A stretch of 64,000 nucleotides of DNA from Neobacillus niacini NBRC 15566 (GCF_001591505.1 NZ_BCVA01000025.1:1-64000); one strand, 5' to 3'. Positions 26,078-34,884 are shown, numbered from the stretch's first letter. Numbers and translations: made by a program. The notes: generated by a model not told the origin, from the letters alone.

Positions 26078-27454
26078 ATGGGAAGCTATGATTTAATCAT
26101 TCTAGGAGGCGGGCTTGCGGGCATGTGTGCCGCCGTTGAGGCTGGGGAGCAGGGGATAGATGTCCTGCTCCTGGAAAAGCAGGATGAACTCGGCGGAAGT
26201 ACAGTCCTCAGCTCAGGTTATATGGCATTTGCAGGTACAGATATGCAGGAAAATGCAGGAATTATTGATTCTACAGAATCGCTGCTAGCTGATATGACGG
26301 AGGTTGGCGGCGGGGTAAATGATCCAACACTTGTTGCTGAATATGGCAAGCATCAGCTCGATACCTACCAATGGCTGGTTAACCACAATATCGAGTTTAG
26401 ATCCTTGGAAGCGGTAAGTGGTCATAGTGTTCCGCGCGGTCATATTATTGATCCTCATCAGGCTATCCAGTCTCTATACAAAAGAGTGAAGCAGCTAGCT
26501 AACGTGACGGTTTATTTTAATGCTCCTGCACGGAGACTGCTAAAGAACGCTGAAGGACGAATTGATACGGTTTTATATGAAAGTGAAGGGGAAGAAAGGA
26601 AGGCAGTTGCTTCGAAAGGAGTATTAATTGCTTCTGGCGGTTTTGCCAAAAGCGAGGAGTTGCTCGGACAGTTTGCCCCTCAATTAAAGGGTGCCTTAAG
26701 AATTGGCGGTGCAGGCAATCAGGGTGACGGGATTCGAATGGCCTGGGAACATGGTGCATGGATGAAGGACCTTCCCTATTTGAATGGAACATACGGATTT
26801 CATCCAAGTGCGGCAGGGAAGTTAAAGTCACAGGGATTGGCATTTTATAAAGGAGCTATTATGGTTAATCAGCTTGGTAGGCGGTTTGTGAATGAATCTA
26901 TTTCTTATAAACTATTAGGAAAAGCGGCATTCAATCAGCCTGAGCAGATTAGCTATCAAGTATGGGATCAGACCGTAATGGATAAGGGTGTGCTAGATGA
27001 TCCGCTCTATGATTTTGAATTGCTAAAGAAGCGCAGACTTTTGTACAAAGCGGATACATTAGAAGAACTGGCAGACTGTATTGACGTACCTGTAGAAGTA
27101 CTGGAAGACACCATTTCCAGGTACAATCAAGGCGTTCAAAATGGGGAAGACCCTGATTTTGGCAGAAAGTCATTGACCCATAACTATGGAAAACCAACAG
27201 CGATTGAAACAGCGCCTTTCTATGCATTTGAATCAACAGTTGCAATGCTTGCTACCTATGCAGGTATATCTGTAAATGCGAAGGCCCAGGTCGTGAACCC
27301 TTATGGTGAGTCTATTCCTGGATTGTATGCAGCGGGAGAAGTAACAGGTGGATTTCACGGAGCAGGATACATGACGGGAAGTTCGTTAGGGAAAGCTGCT
27401 GTTTTTGGGCGGCTGGCAGTAAAGGCTGCTGTTTCTGAGAACGCGGTAGTTTGA
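26078..27454 (+). CDS. FAD-dependent oxidoreductase of the fumarate reductase/KstD/TcuA family 3
   Basis: 458 residues. N-terminal FAD motif DLIILGGGLAGMCAAVEA, LLLEKQDELGGSTVLSSGYM, and the C-terminal GLYAAGEVTGGFHGAGYMTG block. GGST-x2-SSG near residue 40 resembles flavocytochrome c and KstD-like proteins more than copies 1 and 2. It starts 7 bases after the DUF336 gene and ends the 20456-27454 operon; a repeat-rich gap follows. A role as a ring or side-chain dehydrogenase or enoate reductase is possible; direction cannot be read from the sequence. Confidence 0.8.
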   Translation: MGSYDLIILGGGLAGMCAAVEAGEQGIDVLLLEKQDELGGSTVLSSGYMAFAGTDMQENAGIIDSTESLLADMTEVGGGVNDPTLVAEYGKHQLDTYQWLVNHNIEFRSLEAVSGHSVPRGHIIDPHQAIQSLYKRVKQLANVTVYFNAPARRLLKNAEGRIDTVLYESEGEERKAVASKGVLIASGGFAKSEELLGQFAPQLKGALRIGGAGNQGDGIRMAWEHGAWMKDLPYLNGTYGFHPSAAGKLKSQGLAFYKGAIMVNQLGRRFVNESISYKLLGKAAFNQPEQISYQVWDQTVMDKGVLDDPLYDFELLKKRRLLYKADTLEELADCIDVPVEVLEDTISRYNQGVQNGEDPDFGRKSLTHNYGKPTAIETAPFYAFESTVAMLATYAGISVNAKAQVVNPYGESIPGLYAAGEVTGGFHGAGYMTGSSLGKAAVFGRLAVKAAVSENAVV

Positions 27455-27469
27455 GTGGTTCAGGTTATA

Positions 27470-27745
27470 TAAGGCGGATAACTATCAAAGTTTCTTTTAT
27501 TAAGGCCCTGTTATTATTCATTGTTGAATTCATGTAGGTATGAAAATCCATAGGCGGAGATTTTCCGGCTAATGTATATAGAGGAACCTTAAGAGGCTGA
27601 TATAAGCGGAGAAATTCCGATTAACTGTTTAAAATAAGACAAAATCAAATGATTTGGATAATTTAAACGGAAAAACTTCCTTTATTTTTAAGGAAATATG
27701 GATATTTCCAGATTTAGTTGGAATTTTTCCGTTTATTTTTCAAAC
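27470..27745. repeat. Degenerate intergenic repeat region with GCGGA/TCCG hairpins
   Basis: The 27454-27808 gap holds several imperfect copies of a short inverted motif. GCGGAGATTTTCCGGCTAA begins at 27554 and GCGGAGAAATTCCGATTAA at 27606, exactly 52 bp apart. Looser versions occur at about 27474, 27667 and 27720. The 52-bp step matches the cleaner arrays at 28661, 39234, 41034 and 47159, so this may be a decayed array of the same kind. No gene is seen in the gap. Confidence 0.55.
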
Positions 27746-27807
27746 GGAGTGAAAATCAACATTCAGTTATAACAGTATTAAAAATACGAAAAAAGGAGGT
27801 CATTAAG

Positions 27808-28653
27808 ATGAAAATCTGGCATCAAAGTCTTACAACGATTGATCGGGTCCCGCATTATCGGGATGCAATCATCAAACATGTTAGCAGAATTGCCCGCCCG
27901 GATGTAGAGGTTGTTTTACATGGTATGTCGGAAGAGACATATCCTTCCCATTACCCCGGAATTTTTATTACTCATTCCTATCTGCAAAATCTCCACCGGG
28001 AACAGTTCGTGCGTGCTGCGCTTACCGCCGAAAAAGCCGGGTACGACGCCATGTTCATCGCAACAATACCTGATGTAGGGCTTTTAGAAGCACGTACGCT
28101 GGTAGATATTCCTGTAGTTGGGTACGGTCAAGCATCCTTCCACATGGCTTCCATGCTTGGGGACCGGATTGGAGTGGTGAACTTCTTAGCACCGCTTGCC
28201 GATCAGCTCCGTCAGAATGCTGATAAGTATGGTTTAGGAAATAAGCTTGGACCAATCGTTCAGACAGAAGCGGGCTTTGATGATATTATGGCTGGATTTA
28301 ATGATCCTGAACCGATTATTGAATCTTTCAAAAAAGCAGCAGAGCAGGCGATTGCAGATGGAGCCGATGTCATCATTCCTGGAGAGGGCCCGATGAATGT
28401 CTTTTTAGCGACGCATGGGATTTCTAGAATTGGCGATGTACCAGTGGTCGACTCCTTTGCAGCAGGAATCAAGATGTGCGAATCACTAGTAGATTTGCGT
28501 AAAAACTCGGGTGTTTATATGACACGCAGAGGATTCTACAATGCAAAGCCACCTGCAGAGGCAGTGGAAAGACTGAGAGAAATGTACGGAATGATTCCTT
28601 CTCCTGATCCTAAAGACGATCATGGTTTGTTGGTTAAGGGAGTAGGCGTTTAG
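27808..28653 (+). CDS. Asp/Glu/hydantoin racemase-superfamily protein without obvious catalytic cysteines
   Basis: 281 residues. The layout resembles the Asp/Glu racemase superfamily, which includes hydantoin racemase and maleate isomerase: an N-terminal WHQSLTTIDRVPHY strand, HGMSEETYPSHYPG, AGYDAMFIATIPDVG and DGADVIIPGEGPMN. The residues at the two sites where racemases carry Cys appear to be Thr (FIATIP) and Gly (IPGEGP), so racemase activity is doubtful. Sequence context suggests an isomerase or lyase acting on a pathway acid. The start is at 27808 because AAAGGAGGT lies 8 bases upstream; the in-frame ATG at 27718 has no such site. Confidence 0.65.
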   Translation: MKIWHQSLTTIDRVPHYRDAIIKHVSRIARPDVEVVLHGMSEETYPSHYPGIFITHSYLQNLHREQFVRAALTAEKAGYDAMFIATIPDVGLLEARTLVDIPVVGYGQASFHMASMLGDRIGVVNFLAPLADQLRQNADKYGLGNKLGPIVQTEAGFDDIMAGFNDPEPIIESFKKAAEQAIADGADVIIPGEGPMNVFLATHGISRIGDVPVVDSFAAGIKMCESLVDLRKNSGVYMTRRGFYNAKPPAEAVERLREMYGMIPSPDPKDDHGLLVKGVGV

Positions 28654-28660
28654 AGCTAAT

Positions 28661-28909
28661 GGAGCCCTTCGGACGAGGAGAAGCTCGCTGAAGAAATTAA
28701 AAGAGGTCTTTGGTGCTCTTCGGAGGAAAAGTAGCTTGCTGAAGGGAATTAAAAGAGGTGTTTGGTGCCCTTTGGACGAAAAGAAGCTTGTTGAAGGGAA
28801 TTAAAAGAGGTTTTTGTTGCCCTTCGGAAAGAAAAAAGCCCGCTAAAGGGAATCAAAGGAAGGCTTTGGTTCCCAGTACAGGAAAAAAGCTCACTGAAGG
28901 GAACCAAAA
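28661..28909. repeat. 52-bp tandem repeat array I (about 4.8 units)
   Basis: Units run 28661-28712, 28713-28764, 28765-28816, 28817-28868 and a partial 28869-28909, all 52 bp. Each unit carries GAAGGGAAT(T/C)AAAAG followed by TTTGGT(G/T)CCCTTC, giving a roughly 10-bp inverted repeat across the unit junction. The last complete junction is the most perfect (GGGAACCAAA and TTTGGTTCCC are both present). It lies between the racemase-like gene and etfB. No spacer diversity like that of CRISPR is present. Confidence 0.85.
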
Positions 28910-28948
28910 ATGATATACCATCTTAACAATCGTGAGGTGAAAATAAAT

Positions 28949-29743
28949 ATGCACATCGTTGTCTGCCTTAAACAGGTACTAGACCCAGAAATTACACCGA
29001 AGTATTTTAAAATAGATCCCGAAACCAATCGTCCAGATAACAGTGACAGTGATTTGGTGCTCGACTCGTTCGCCGAGAATGCGCTTGAACTTGCTATACA
29101 GCTTCGTGACAAGGTTCCTGGTGCTACTGTTACCGCACTTTGCCTCGGAGACGACCAATCGGAGGAGGTACTGAAAAGGGCACTCGCCTTTACCGCGAAT
29201 GCGGCGGTAAGGGTGTGGGATGAAGATTGGGAAGATTTAGACGGACAGGCTGTTGGCCATATTCTAGCACAAACCATTAAATCTTTAGGCGGTGCACAAC
29301 TGGTACTTACAGGTTATCAAGCTAGTGATATCGAGGAAGGCCTCGTTGGACCTGTTATGGCTGAAGAGCTAGGAATTCCTTGCGTGACACTTGTTTCAGA
29401 CCTTGAGGTGGAAGAGAATCGTGCAAAGGCTACTGTTGAGGTTGAAGGTGGATATGCGGTTGTCAGTGTTCCATCTCCTGCTGTATTTACCATCATCAGC
29501 TCTGAGTCAAACGTTCCAAGGCTTCCTAAAGTCAAGGATATTAGGCTTGCGAGGAGTAAACCTATTGTTCTATTAGAATCAGAAGATCTTAATCTTGATA
29601 CTGAGCGCTGTCAACCAGGTGTTAAACTCGAGCGGGCATACGTCCTGAATAGGGAGGTTGCTTGTGATGTCTTGCCCGGTGAGGATGGGGCAGAGCTTGC
29701 TGACAAATTAGCTGAGCGGCTTTTGGCTCTCAAGATTTTATAG
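28949..29743 (+). CDS. etfB: Electron transfer flavoprotein beta subunit
   Basis: 264 residues. It starts HIVVCLKQVLDPEITPKYF and has the beta-subunit DSFAENALELAIQLRD and ALCLGDDQSEEVLKRAL regions and the TGYQASDIEEGLVGPVMAEELGIP signature in outline. With the alpha subunit it accepts electrons from dehydrogenases and passes them on to the quinone pool. The start at 28949 is chosen because GTGAGGTGA is just upstream; an ATG at 28910 has none. It is 12 bases before etfA. Its place beside several FAD dehydrogenases suggests a dedicated electron acceptor for them. Confidence 0.94.
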   Translation: MHIVVCLKQVLDPEITPKYFKIDPETNRPDNSDSDLVLDSFAENALELAIQLRDKVPGATVTALCLGDDQSEEVLKRALAFTANAAVRVWDEDWEDLDGQAVGHILAQTIKSLGGAQLVLTGYQASDIEEGLVGPVMAEELGIPCVTLVSDLEVEENRAKATVEVEGGYAVVSVPSPAVFTIISSESNVPRLPKVKDIRLARSKPIVLLESEDLNLDTERCQPGVKLERAYVLNREVACDVLPGEDGAELADKLAERLLALKIL

Positions 29744-29755
29744 GAGGATTCAACT

Positions 29756-30736
29756 ATGTCTAGAATTCTTGTTTTTGCAAATCAAGAGGGGGATGTCTTG
29801 AGTTCAGGTGCCAAGGAAGCTCTAGCCTTTGGCAGCCGCTTGGCTAGTACTACTGGAGGCGAAGTTCGTTCCATCACTCTTGGACCTTTCGCAGAGGCTG
29901 GAGCTAAAGAAGCAATTGCCAGTGGGGCAAGTATCGCATACACCATTACTAATCCTCTTTTAGCTGAATATGATATTGAACTGTTTGTTAATAGCATTCA
30001 TACTGTTTTCGAGCAGTCTGGGGCCGAGATACTTATCCTGTCCTTTGACAAGATTGGGAAGGATTTAGTTGGCAGACTAGCTGCACGAAATGGTGCCTCT
30101 GCTATTACGGAAGTAGTTGATTATACTGCCAACAGTGATAAAATAAGCTGGATTCGGCCAATTTACGGAGATAAGGCGTTTGGTGAGTACACCACTACTC
30201 GTGAGAAGGTAGTAGTGGGTATTCGTAAAAAGAGCCAGGATGTGAATGTGCCGGATGAGACAAATAAAGGTGAAATCATTGAAGTCGATTATGCCCCTTC
30301 AGAAGAGATGATCGTCAGCAAACTGGTTGTGAAAATTCAAGCTGCCTTATCGGATATTCGTTTGGAGGACGCTCGAATCATCATCGCAGGCGGCCGAGGG
30401 CTTGGTGGATCAGAAGGCTTTACGGATCTTCAAGTGCTGGCAAATGTACTTGGAGGTACTGTCGGTGCTTCACGTGCGGCATGTGATGCCGGATGGGTTC
30501 CTTCAAACCTTCAGGTAGGTCAGACGGGTGCAGTCGTAGCTCCTGATTTATATATTGCAGTTGGAATATCTGGTGCCAGTCAGCACTTGGCTGGAATTAC
30601 AAATGCCAAGAGTGTGGTGGCAATTAACACAGATCCAGAAGCTCCTATCTTTAAACGAGCAAATATCGGTGTGATTGCAGATTATAAAACTGTCATTCAA
30701 GCACTAACAGAAAAACTAAAAAAGGTACTTGTTTAG
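29756..30736 (+). CDS. etfA: Electron transfer flavoprotein alpha subunit
   Basis: 326 residues. The C-terminal FAD domain has the alpha-subunit signature: GGRGLGGSEGF, VGASRAACDAGW, QVGQTGAVVAPDLYIAVGIS in outline, GASQHLAGI and INTDPEAPIFKRANIGVIAD. It pairs with the beta subunit immediately upstream, separated by a TAGGAGG ribosome site. A strong terminator follows. The ETF pair forms its own unit after the 52-bp repeat array. Confidence 0.95.
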   Translation: MSRILVFANQEGDVLSSGAKEALAFGSRLASTTGGEVRSITLGPFAEAGAKEAIASGASIAYTITNPLLAEYDIELFVNSIHTVFEQSGAEILILSFDKIGKDLVGRLAARNGASAITEVVDYTANSDKISWIRPIYGDKAFGEYTTTREKVVVGIRKKSQDVNVPDETNKGEIIEVDYAPSEEMIVSKLVVKIQAALSDIRLEDARIIIAGGRGLGGSEGFTDLQVLANVLGGTVGASRAACDAGWVPSNLQVGQTGAVVAPDLYIAVGISGASQHLAGITNAKSVVAINTDPEAPIFKRANIGVIADYKTVIQALTEKLKKVLV

Positions 30737-30761
30737 GAATTTTCCGCATGAAATAATAAAG

Positions 30762-30800
30762 ACATCCTCAATTGAAATAGGTTGAGGATGTTCTTTTTTA
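30762..30800 (+). terminator. Terminator after etfA
   Basis: ACATCCTCAA (30762-30771) and TTGAGGATGT (30782-30791) form a perfect 10-bp stem followed by TCTTTTTTA. Confidence 0.9.
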
Positions 30801-30818
30801 AAGGTGGGATAAAAGAAT

Positions 30819-31607
30819 ATGGTGGTAAAGCTAGAAGATGTCTACCTATACCGAGAAGGCAATATGATTTTAGGTAATGTTAATTGGCAAATTGATACGG
30901 GTGAACATTGGGTACTATTTGGATTAAATGGATCAGGCAAAACGGCGATTCTAAATCTGTTAAATGCCTTCTACTTTCCAACTAAAGGGAATGTTACCGT
31001 TCTTGGAATGGAATTTGGAAGAACCTACCTCGGTGAAAAATTACGAAAACAAATCGGTTTTGTTTCTGCTTCGCTGCAAGAAAAATTTTATCCTAGTGAT
31101 ACTGCTTTGGAAGTCGTGTTAAGTGGTGCATTTGCATCTATCGGTCTTTATGAAACACCAACAGAAGAAATGAGGATAAAGGCAGCAAATTTGATGGAAC
31201 AGCTTGGAACAACCAACTATGCAAACCGAAGATATGAAACGCTTTCCCAAGGGGAAAAACAACGGATTCTCATTGCCCGTGCGTTAATGGCTGAACCTAA
31301 GCTACTGATCTTAGATGAACCAACAAACGGATTGGATTTTGTTGCCCGAGAGTTGTTATTAGAATCCATTGAAAAAATTGCTAAAGAACCGCTGGCTCCA
31401 ACGATTATTTACGTGACACATCATGTTGAAGAAATAGTACCTGTTTTCAATAAAACTTTACTACTAAAAGAGGGACAGGTATTTGCTGCGGGCAAGACAA
31501 GTGAAATGATTTCAAATGATCAGCTTACCCAATTTTTTGATCTTCCGGTTCAGGTTAATTGGGAAAACCATCGGCCGTTTGTAACAAGATTACAAATGCA
31601 GGTTTAG
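30819..31607 (+). CDS. Stand-alone ABC transporter ATP-binding protein (YlmA-like)
   Basis: 262 residues forming one nucleotide-binding domain. Walker A is GLNGSGKT (about 36-43), the signature is TLSQGEKQR, Walker B is LLILDEPTNGLD, and the switch His is in YVTHHVEE. No membrane partner is adjacent. It resembles the Bacillus YlmA type, where a single ATPase is encoded without a permease. Its position between etfA and the FAH gene looks incidental, with terminators on the upstream side. Confidence 0.88.
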   Translation: MVVKLEDVYLYREGNMILGNVNWQIDTGEHWVLFGLNGSGKTAILNLLNAFYFPTKGNVTVLGMEFGRTYLGEKLRKQIGFVSASLQEKFYPSDTALEVVLSGAFASIGLYETPTEEMRIKAANLMEQLGTTNYANRRYETLSQGEKQRILIARALMAEPKLLILDEPTNGLDFVARELLLESIEKIAKEPLAPTIIYVTHHVEEIVPVFNKTLLLKEGQVFAAGKTSEMISNDQLTQFFDLPVQVNWENHRPFVTRLQMQV

Positions 31608-31655
31608 CATAAACGAAGTTTTCTGAAAAAAATTATTGGAAAATTTTAAAAAAAC

Positions 31656-31707
31656 AGATAGTGTTTATTCTAGTAAGACAGTGAAAAAGTTTCTAGTATT
31701 ATATGCA
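31656..31707 (+). promoter_or_regulatory. Shared catabolic promoter element, copy C
   Basis: TTATTCTAG (31665-31673) and TAGTAT (31694-31699) lie 29 bases apart. The block before it (AACAGATAGT) matches AACAAATGGT in copy D, and TAAGAC after it matches AAAGAC in copy D. Confidence 0.68.
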
Positions 31708-31727
31708 AGTCTAATAAGGTAAATAGG

Positions 31728-32609
31728 ATGGTGGATGAGATGAAGGTACTTTCTTACTATGAGAATCAACATGTAAAACTAGGTATTAAAACAGATAATG
31801 GAATAATTGATGTCCAAGCTGTTTCTGAGAAAACAGGAATTGCTGCACCAAATACAGTTTTAGAAGTTATTGAAGGTGGAGATGAAGCATTACAAGCGTT
31901 AACGACCATCATAACAAATTCTGATGAGAAATTGGATGAAGAAAATATTCAATACGCCCCGGCAATTCCGAATGCGGAAAAGGTGATATGTGTTGGTGCT
32001 AATTACCGTAAACATGCTATAGAATCTGGTCTTGCTATCCCAGAAGAACCTATTTATTTTGCTAAATATGCCAATAGTCTTTCTGGACATCGTGAGGAAA
32101 TTTCGGTACCCCAAATGGCTGTAGAAGTGGATTACGAAGTAGAATTAGTAGCGGTAATTGGAAAACCAGCAAAAAATGTTTCGGTTGAAGCAGCTTTAGA
32201 TTATGTGTTTGGATATGCGGTTGGCAACGATCTCTCCGTAAGGGAACTTCAATTCCGAAGTAATCAATGGCTCTATGGAAAAGCGATTGACGGTTTTGCG
32301 CCGCTTGGACCCTATATCGTAACGGCCGATGAGGTTCCTAATCCACAAAACCTGAACTTAAAGTGCTGGGTCAATGGGGAATTACGCCAAGATTCAAACA
32401 CGGAGGATATGATTTTCTCTACTGCAAAGATTATAAGTGATTTGTCGCAAATTATGACGCTGCAGCCAGGTGACGTCATTTATACAGGTACACCAGAGGG
32501 AGTTATTATGGGAATGGAAGAAAAAAACTGGTTAAAGTCTGGTGATGAGATTGTGTGTGAAATAGAGGGTCTTGGAAGTCTAGTGAATAGATTGAGAAAA
32601 GAAGACTAA
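31728..32609 (+). CDS. Fumarylacetoacetate hydrolase (FAH)-family protein
   Basis: 293 residues. The C-terminal catalytic domain carries VICVGANYRKHA, FAKYANSLSGH, the metal-binding VDYEVELVAVIGK, YAVGNDLSVRELQF, and GDVIYTGTPEGV. Family members cleave or decarboxylate acylpyruvates, isomerise 2-hydroxydienedioates, or act as oxaloacetate tautomerases. In a meta-cleavage region it could handle a dicarboxylated ring-opening product. ATG 31728 follows AAGGT by 7 bases; a second ATG at 31740 also has a plausible ribosome site, so the start is uncertain by 4 codons. It is the only gene between promoter copy C and a terminator. Confidence 0.88.
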   Translation: MVDEMKVLSYYENQHVKLGIKTDNGIIDVQAVSEKTGIAAPNTVLEVIEGGDEALQALTTIITNSDEKLDEENIQYAPAIPNAEKVICVGANYRKHAIESGLAIPEEPIYFAKYANSLSGHREEISVPQMAVEVDYEVELVAVIGKPAKNVSVEAALDYVFGYAVGNDLSVRELQFRSNQWLYGKAIDGFAPLGPYIVTADEVPNPQNLNLKCWVNGELRQDSNTEDMIFSTAKIISDLSQIMTLQPGDVIYTGTPEGVIMGMEEKNWLKSGDEIVCEIEGLGSLVNRLRKED

Positions 32610-32641
32610 GATAGATAAATTTATTTAGTAGTAGGAAATAG

Positions 32642-32684
32642 ACGACTCAAAATCGATTTATAGATTTTTGAGTCGTTTTTTATT
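32642..32684 (+). terminator. Terminator after the FAH gene
   Basis: ACGACTCAAAA pairs with TTTTGAGTCGT, followed by TTTTTATTT. Confidence 0.85.
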
Positions 32685-32743
32685 TACTAATTTTTCCATT
32701 AGGTATTTTTTAGTAATAAATTATTGAAAATAAATGAAAAAAC

Positions 32744-32796
32744 AAATGGTTTTTACTCTAGAAAGACTATATAGAATATTCTAAAATTTCAGTTAG
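32744..32796 (+). promoter_or_regulatory. Shared catabolic promoter element, copy D
   Basis: TTACTCTAG (32753-32761) and TAAAAT (32782-32787) have the 29-base offset seen in copies A-C, followed by TTCAGTTAG. TCTAAAATTTCAGT is identical to copy A. Confidence 0.7.
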
Positions 32797-32825
32797 AATA
32801 ACTAGAAAGAATTTAGGTGAAACGG

Positions 32826-33578
32826 GTGGATCGAGTAAACCAAAAATTAAAAAATAAGGTTGCAATTATAACCGGAAGTACATCTGGAATTGGAGAACAA
32901 ACGGCAAAATTATTTGCTAGAGAAGGGGCAAAAGTAGTCATTGTTGGAAGAAGACAAGAACGAGGAGAAAGTGTTGTAAATGAAATCCGTCAAAATGGCG
33001 GGGAAGCTATCTTTGTAAAAACCGATGTAACGAATGAAATGGACCTCACCAATATGGTGAATAAAACCATAGAAACTTTTCAAAAAGTGGATGTTCTTGT
33101 CAATAATGCAGGAAATCTCATTCAAAAACCATTCTCAGAATTAACATCGGAAGATTGGGATCACTATGTCCGCTTAAATTCATACTCTTATTTTCGAGCA
33201 ATGCAGCTTGTCCTGCCACACATGGTATCTCAAGAATCAGGCAGTATCGTAAACATTACTTCGGCAGCAGCAATTAATGTTAGAAAAACACATGCACTCT
33301 ATAGTTTTACGAAAGCTGGAATTACACATATGTCAAAAATTATAGCAGCAGAATACGCAGATAAAGGGATTAGAGTGAATTGTTTATTACCGGGGGTTGT
33401 TTATACTGAAATGATTGCCGATAACCCGAGAACACCTGTGGTGGCTAAAGGGATTCCTTTAGGAAGAATGTCAACACCTGAAGAGCAGGCAAGATCTGTT
33501 TTGTACTTAGCATCAGAGGATTCTTCATTCATGACAGGGTCATCCATTGTTACCGATGGCGGAGTAACTGGAATTTAA
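32826..33578 (+). CDS. Short-chain dehydrogenase/reductase 2
   Basis: 250 residues. Cofactor motif TGSTSGIG, NNAGN, catalytic Ser in NITSAA, and Tyr-x3-Lys in YSFTKAG. The C-terminal SEDSSFMTGSSIVTDGG is typical of classical SDRs of the FabG-like group. The GTG at 32826 is chosen because AGGTG lies 6 bases upstream; a GTG at 32817 overlaps that site. It follows promoter copy D and precedes hydroxylase 3, so it is part of the induced set. The substrate is probably an alcohol or ketone on or beside the ring. Confidence 0.9.
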   Translation: MDRVNQKLKNKVAIITGSTSGIGEQTAKLFAREGAKVVIVGRRQERGESVVNEIRQNGGEAIFVKTDVTNEMDLTNMVNKTIETFQKVDVLVNNAGNLIQKPFSELTSEDWDHYVRLNSYSYFRAMQLVLPHMVSQESGSIVNITSAAAINVRKTHALYSFTKAGITHMSKIIAAEYADKGIRVNCLLPGVVYTEMIADNPRTPVVAKGIPLGRMSTPEEQARSVLYLASEDSSFMTGSSIVTDGGVTGI

Positions 33579-33647
33579 AACTCGTCAAATATGATGTGCT
33601 GCTAAATGAATCATCCTATTATTCTTTAAAAAATGAGGAGGGAAGAC

Positions 33648-34826
33648 GTGGTAAGCCAGACAAATGAGAGGACACTAACTGAATTTCAACAATTGTTAAT
33701 AGATGCAGAGCGAGTAGGTAAGCTTGCTGAGTCTGAAGTGGCAGAGATGGAGAAAAACCAAACCATTTCAGAGAATGTGATAAAAGCTTTAAAAGCTACA
33801 CAAATACCTAAACTATTACTTCCAAAAAAATATGGCGGTCCCCAGGTAAACTATAGAGAATATTCAGCAATCATTAGAAAAGTATCAAAATACAATATGT
33901 CTGCCGGTTGGCTGACATTCTTATACACCACCCACAATATTTGGGCAGCATATTTACCTGAACAAGGCCGGGAAGAAGTCATTAATCAAGGCGGGTTGCT
34001 GGCAGATATTTTTTCACCGATTGGAAACGCAGTGGCAGAGGGAGATGGCTTTCGTTTATCAGGTACTTATAATTTTGTAAGCGGTGTCTTGCACAGTGAT
34101 TGGGTAGCGGTGGGGGCGTTTATGGAGGTGTCAGAGAGCGGGCAAAAAGAACATGTCGCTTTTAATCTGCCAACGAAAGATGTTCAAATCATTCAGAATT
34201 GGGATACGTTAGGTCTTAGAGGCACAGGGAGTAACCAAGTCGTAGTAGATAATCTCTATGTTCCGAAAGAGCAGTTTTTACGCTTAAGTGAGATTGATAG
34301 GGTTGGGCGCCCGCTTGATGGGACAGGTTATGATGAAGAGTATTTCTTTTTTAATAAACCATTCTTTGTGCCATTCATCGCAGGGTTTAGTATGGTTGCA
34401 CTTGGCGGAGCAGAACGCCTTTTACAAGAATTTAAAGAACGTACAGAAAACCGCACGAGATTACGTGGAGTAAGTGCCAAAGAATCCCGACATCAAGGTG
34501 TATTAGCTGAATTAAATATTCGCTATTTTGAAGCAGAAGGTTTATTGTCCCGTATTATTGAAATGCTAGAAAATTACAATCCAAATGATGGAGATCAACG
34601 GGCTGAATTCGCTGCAATTCGAGCGAGAATTATTCATAATTGTACCGAGATTGCCCAAAGAGTTTTGCTGGTACTTGGCGGTTTTGCGTTATATAAGGGA
34701 CACCCAGTTGAATTATTCTTTAGAGATATGCATGCTGTAAGTGCTCATCGATCAAATTTATATGAGGATTCGATTGAGGCATACGGTAAGTCAATATTCG
34801 GTTTTGAACATAATGTGGTAGGTTAA
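33648..34826 (+). CDS. Acyl-CoA dehydrogenase-fold flavoprotein, probably hydroxylase component 3
   Basis: 392 residues. It shares the order of motifs with the hydroxylases at 11004 and 20456: LLLPKKYGGPQVNYREY in outline, NMSAGWLTFL, VSGVLHSDWVAVG, QNWDTLGLRGTGSNQ, and a C-terminal LVLGGFALYKGHPVELFFRD block. It is more distant from them than they are from each other. As no acyl-CoA-handling genes are nearby, a monooxygenase role is favoured, but a true dehydrogenase is not excluded. The GTG at 33648 is used because GAGGAGG lies just upstream. It is cotranscribed with SDR 2. Confidence 0.75.
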   Translation: MVSQTNERTLTEFQQLLIDAERVGKLAESEVAEMEKNQTISENVIKALKATQIPKLLLPKKYGGPQVNYREYSAIIRKVSKYNMSAGWLTFLYTTHNIWAAYLPEQGREEVINQGGLLADIFSPIGNAVAEGDGFRLSGTYNFVSGVLHSDWVAVGAFMEVSESGQKEHVAFNLPTKDVQIIQNWDTLGLRGTGSNQVVVDNLYVPKEQFLRLSEIDRVGRPLDGTGYDEEYFFFNKPFFVPFIAGFSMVALGGAERLLQEFKERTENRTRLRGVSAKESRHQGVLAELNIRYFEAEGLLSRIIEMLENYNPNDGDQRAEFAAIRARIIHNCTEIAQRVLLVLGGFALYKGHPVELFFRDMHAVSAHRSNLYEDSIEAYGKSIFGFEHNVVG

Positions 34827-34868
34827 TAGTCCGTGAAGCTAGCTGAACACAGTGAATAAAAATCTAAT

Positions 34869-34884
34869 TTGTAAGGGTTTACAA
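34869..34884 (+). promoter_or_regulatory. cre-like site before the TRAP binding protein
   Basis: TTGTAAGGGTTTACAA is a near-palindrome that matches the cre consensus with one mismatch (G for the central C). It lies 40 bp before the gene. Confidence 0.45.

Noticed and set aside
18768-27454. Nicotinate or tricarballylate degradation operon
   Set aside because: TcuA-like flavoproteins and the PEP-mutase-type lyase suggested this, but no nicotinate hydroxylase or TcuB/TcuC partner genes are present, whereas extradiol enzymes are.
27718-27807. Longer N-terminus for the racemase-like protein
   Set aside because: The extra 30 residues overlap the degenerate repeat region and would place the strong AAAGGAGGT ribosome site inside the gene.
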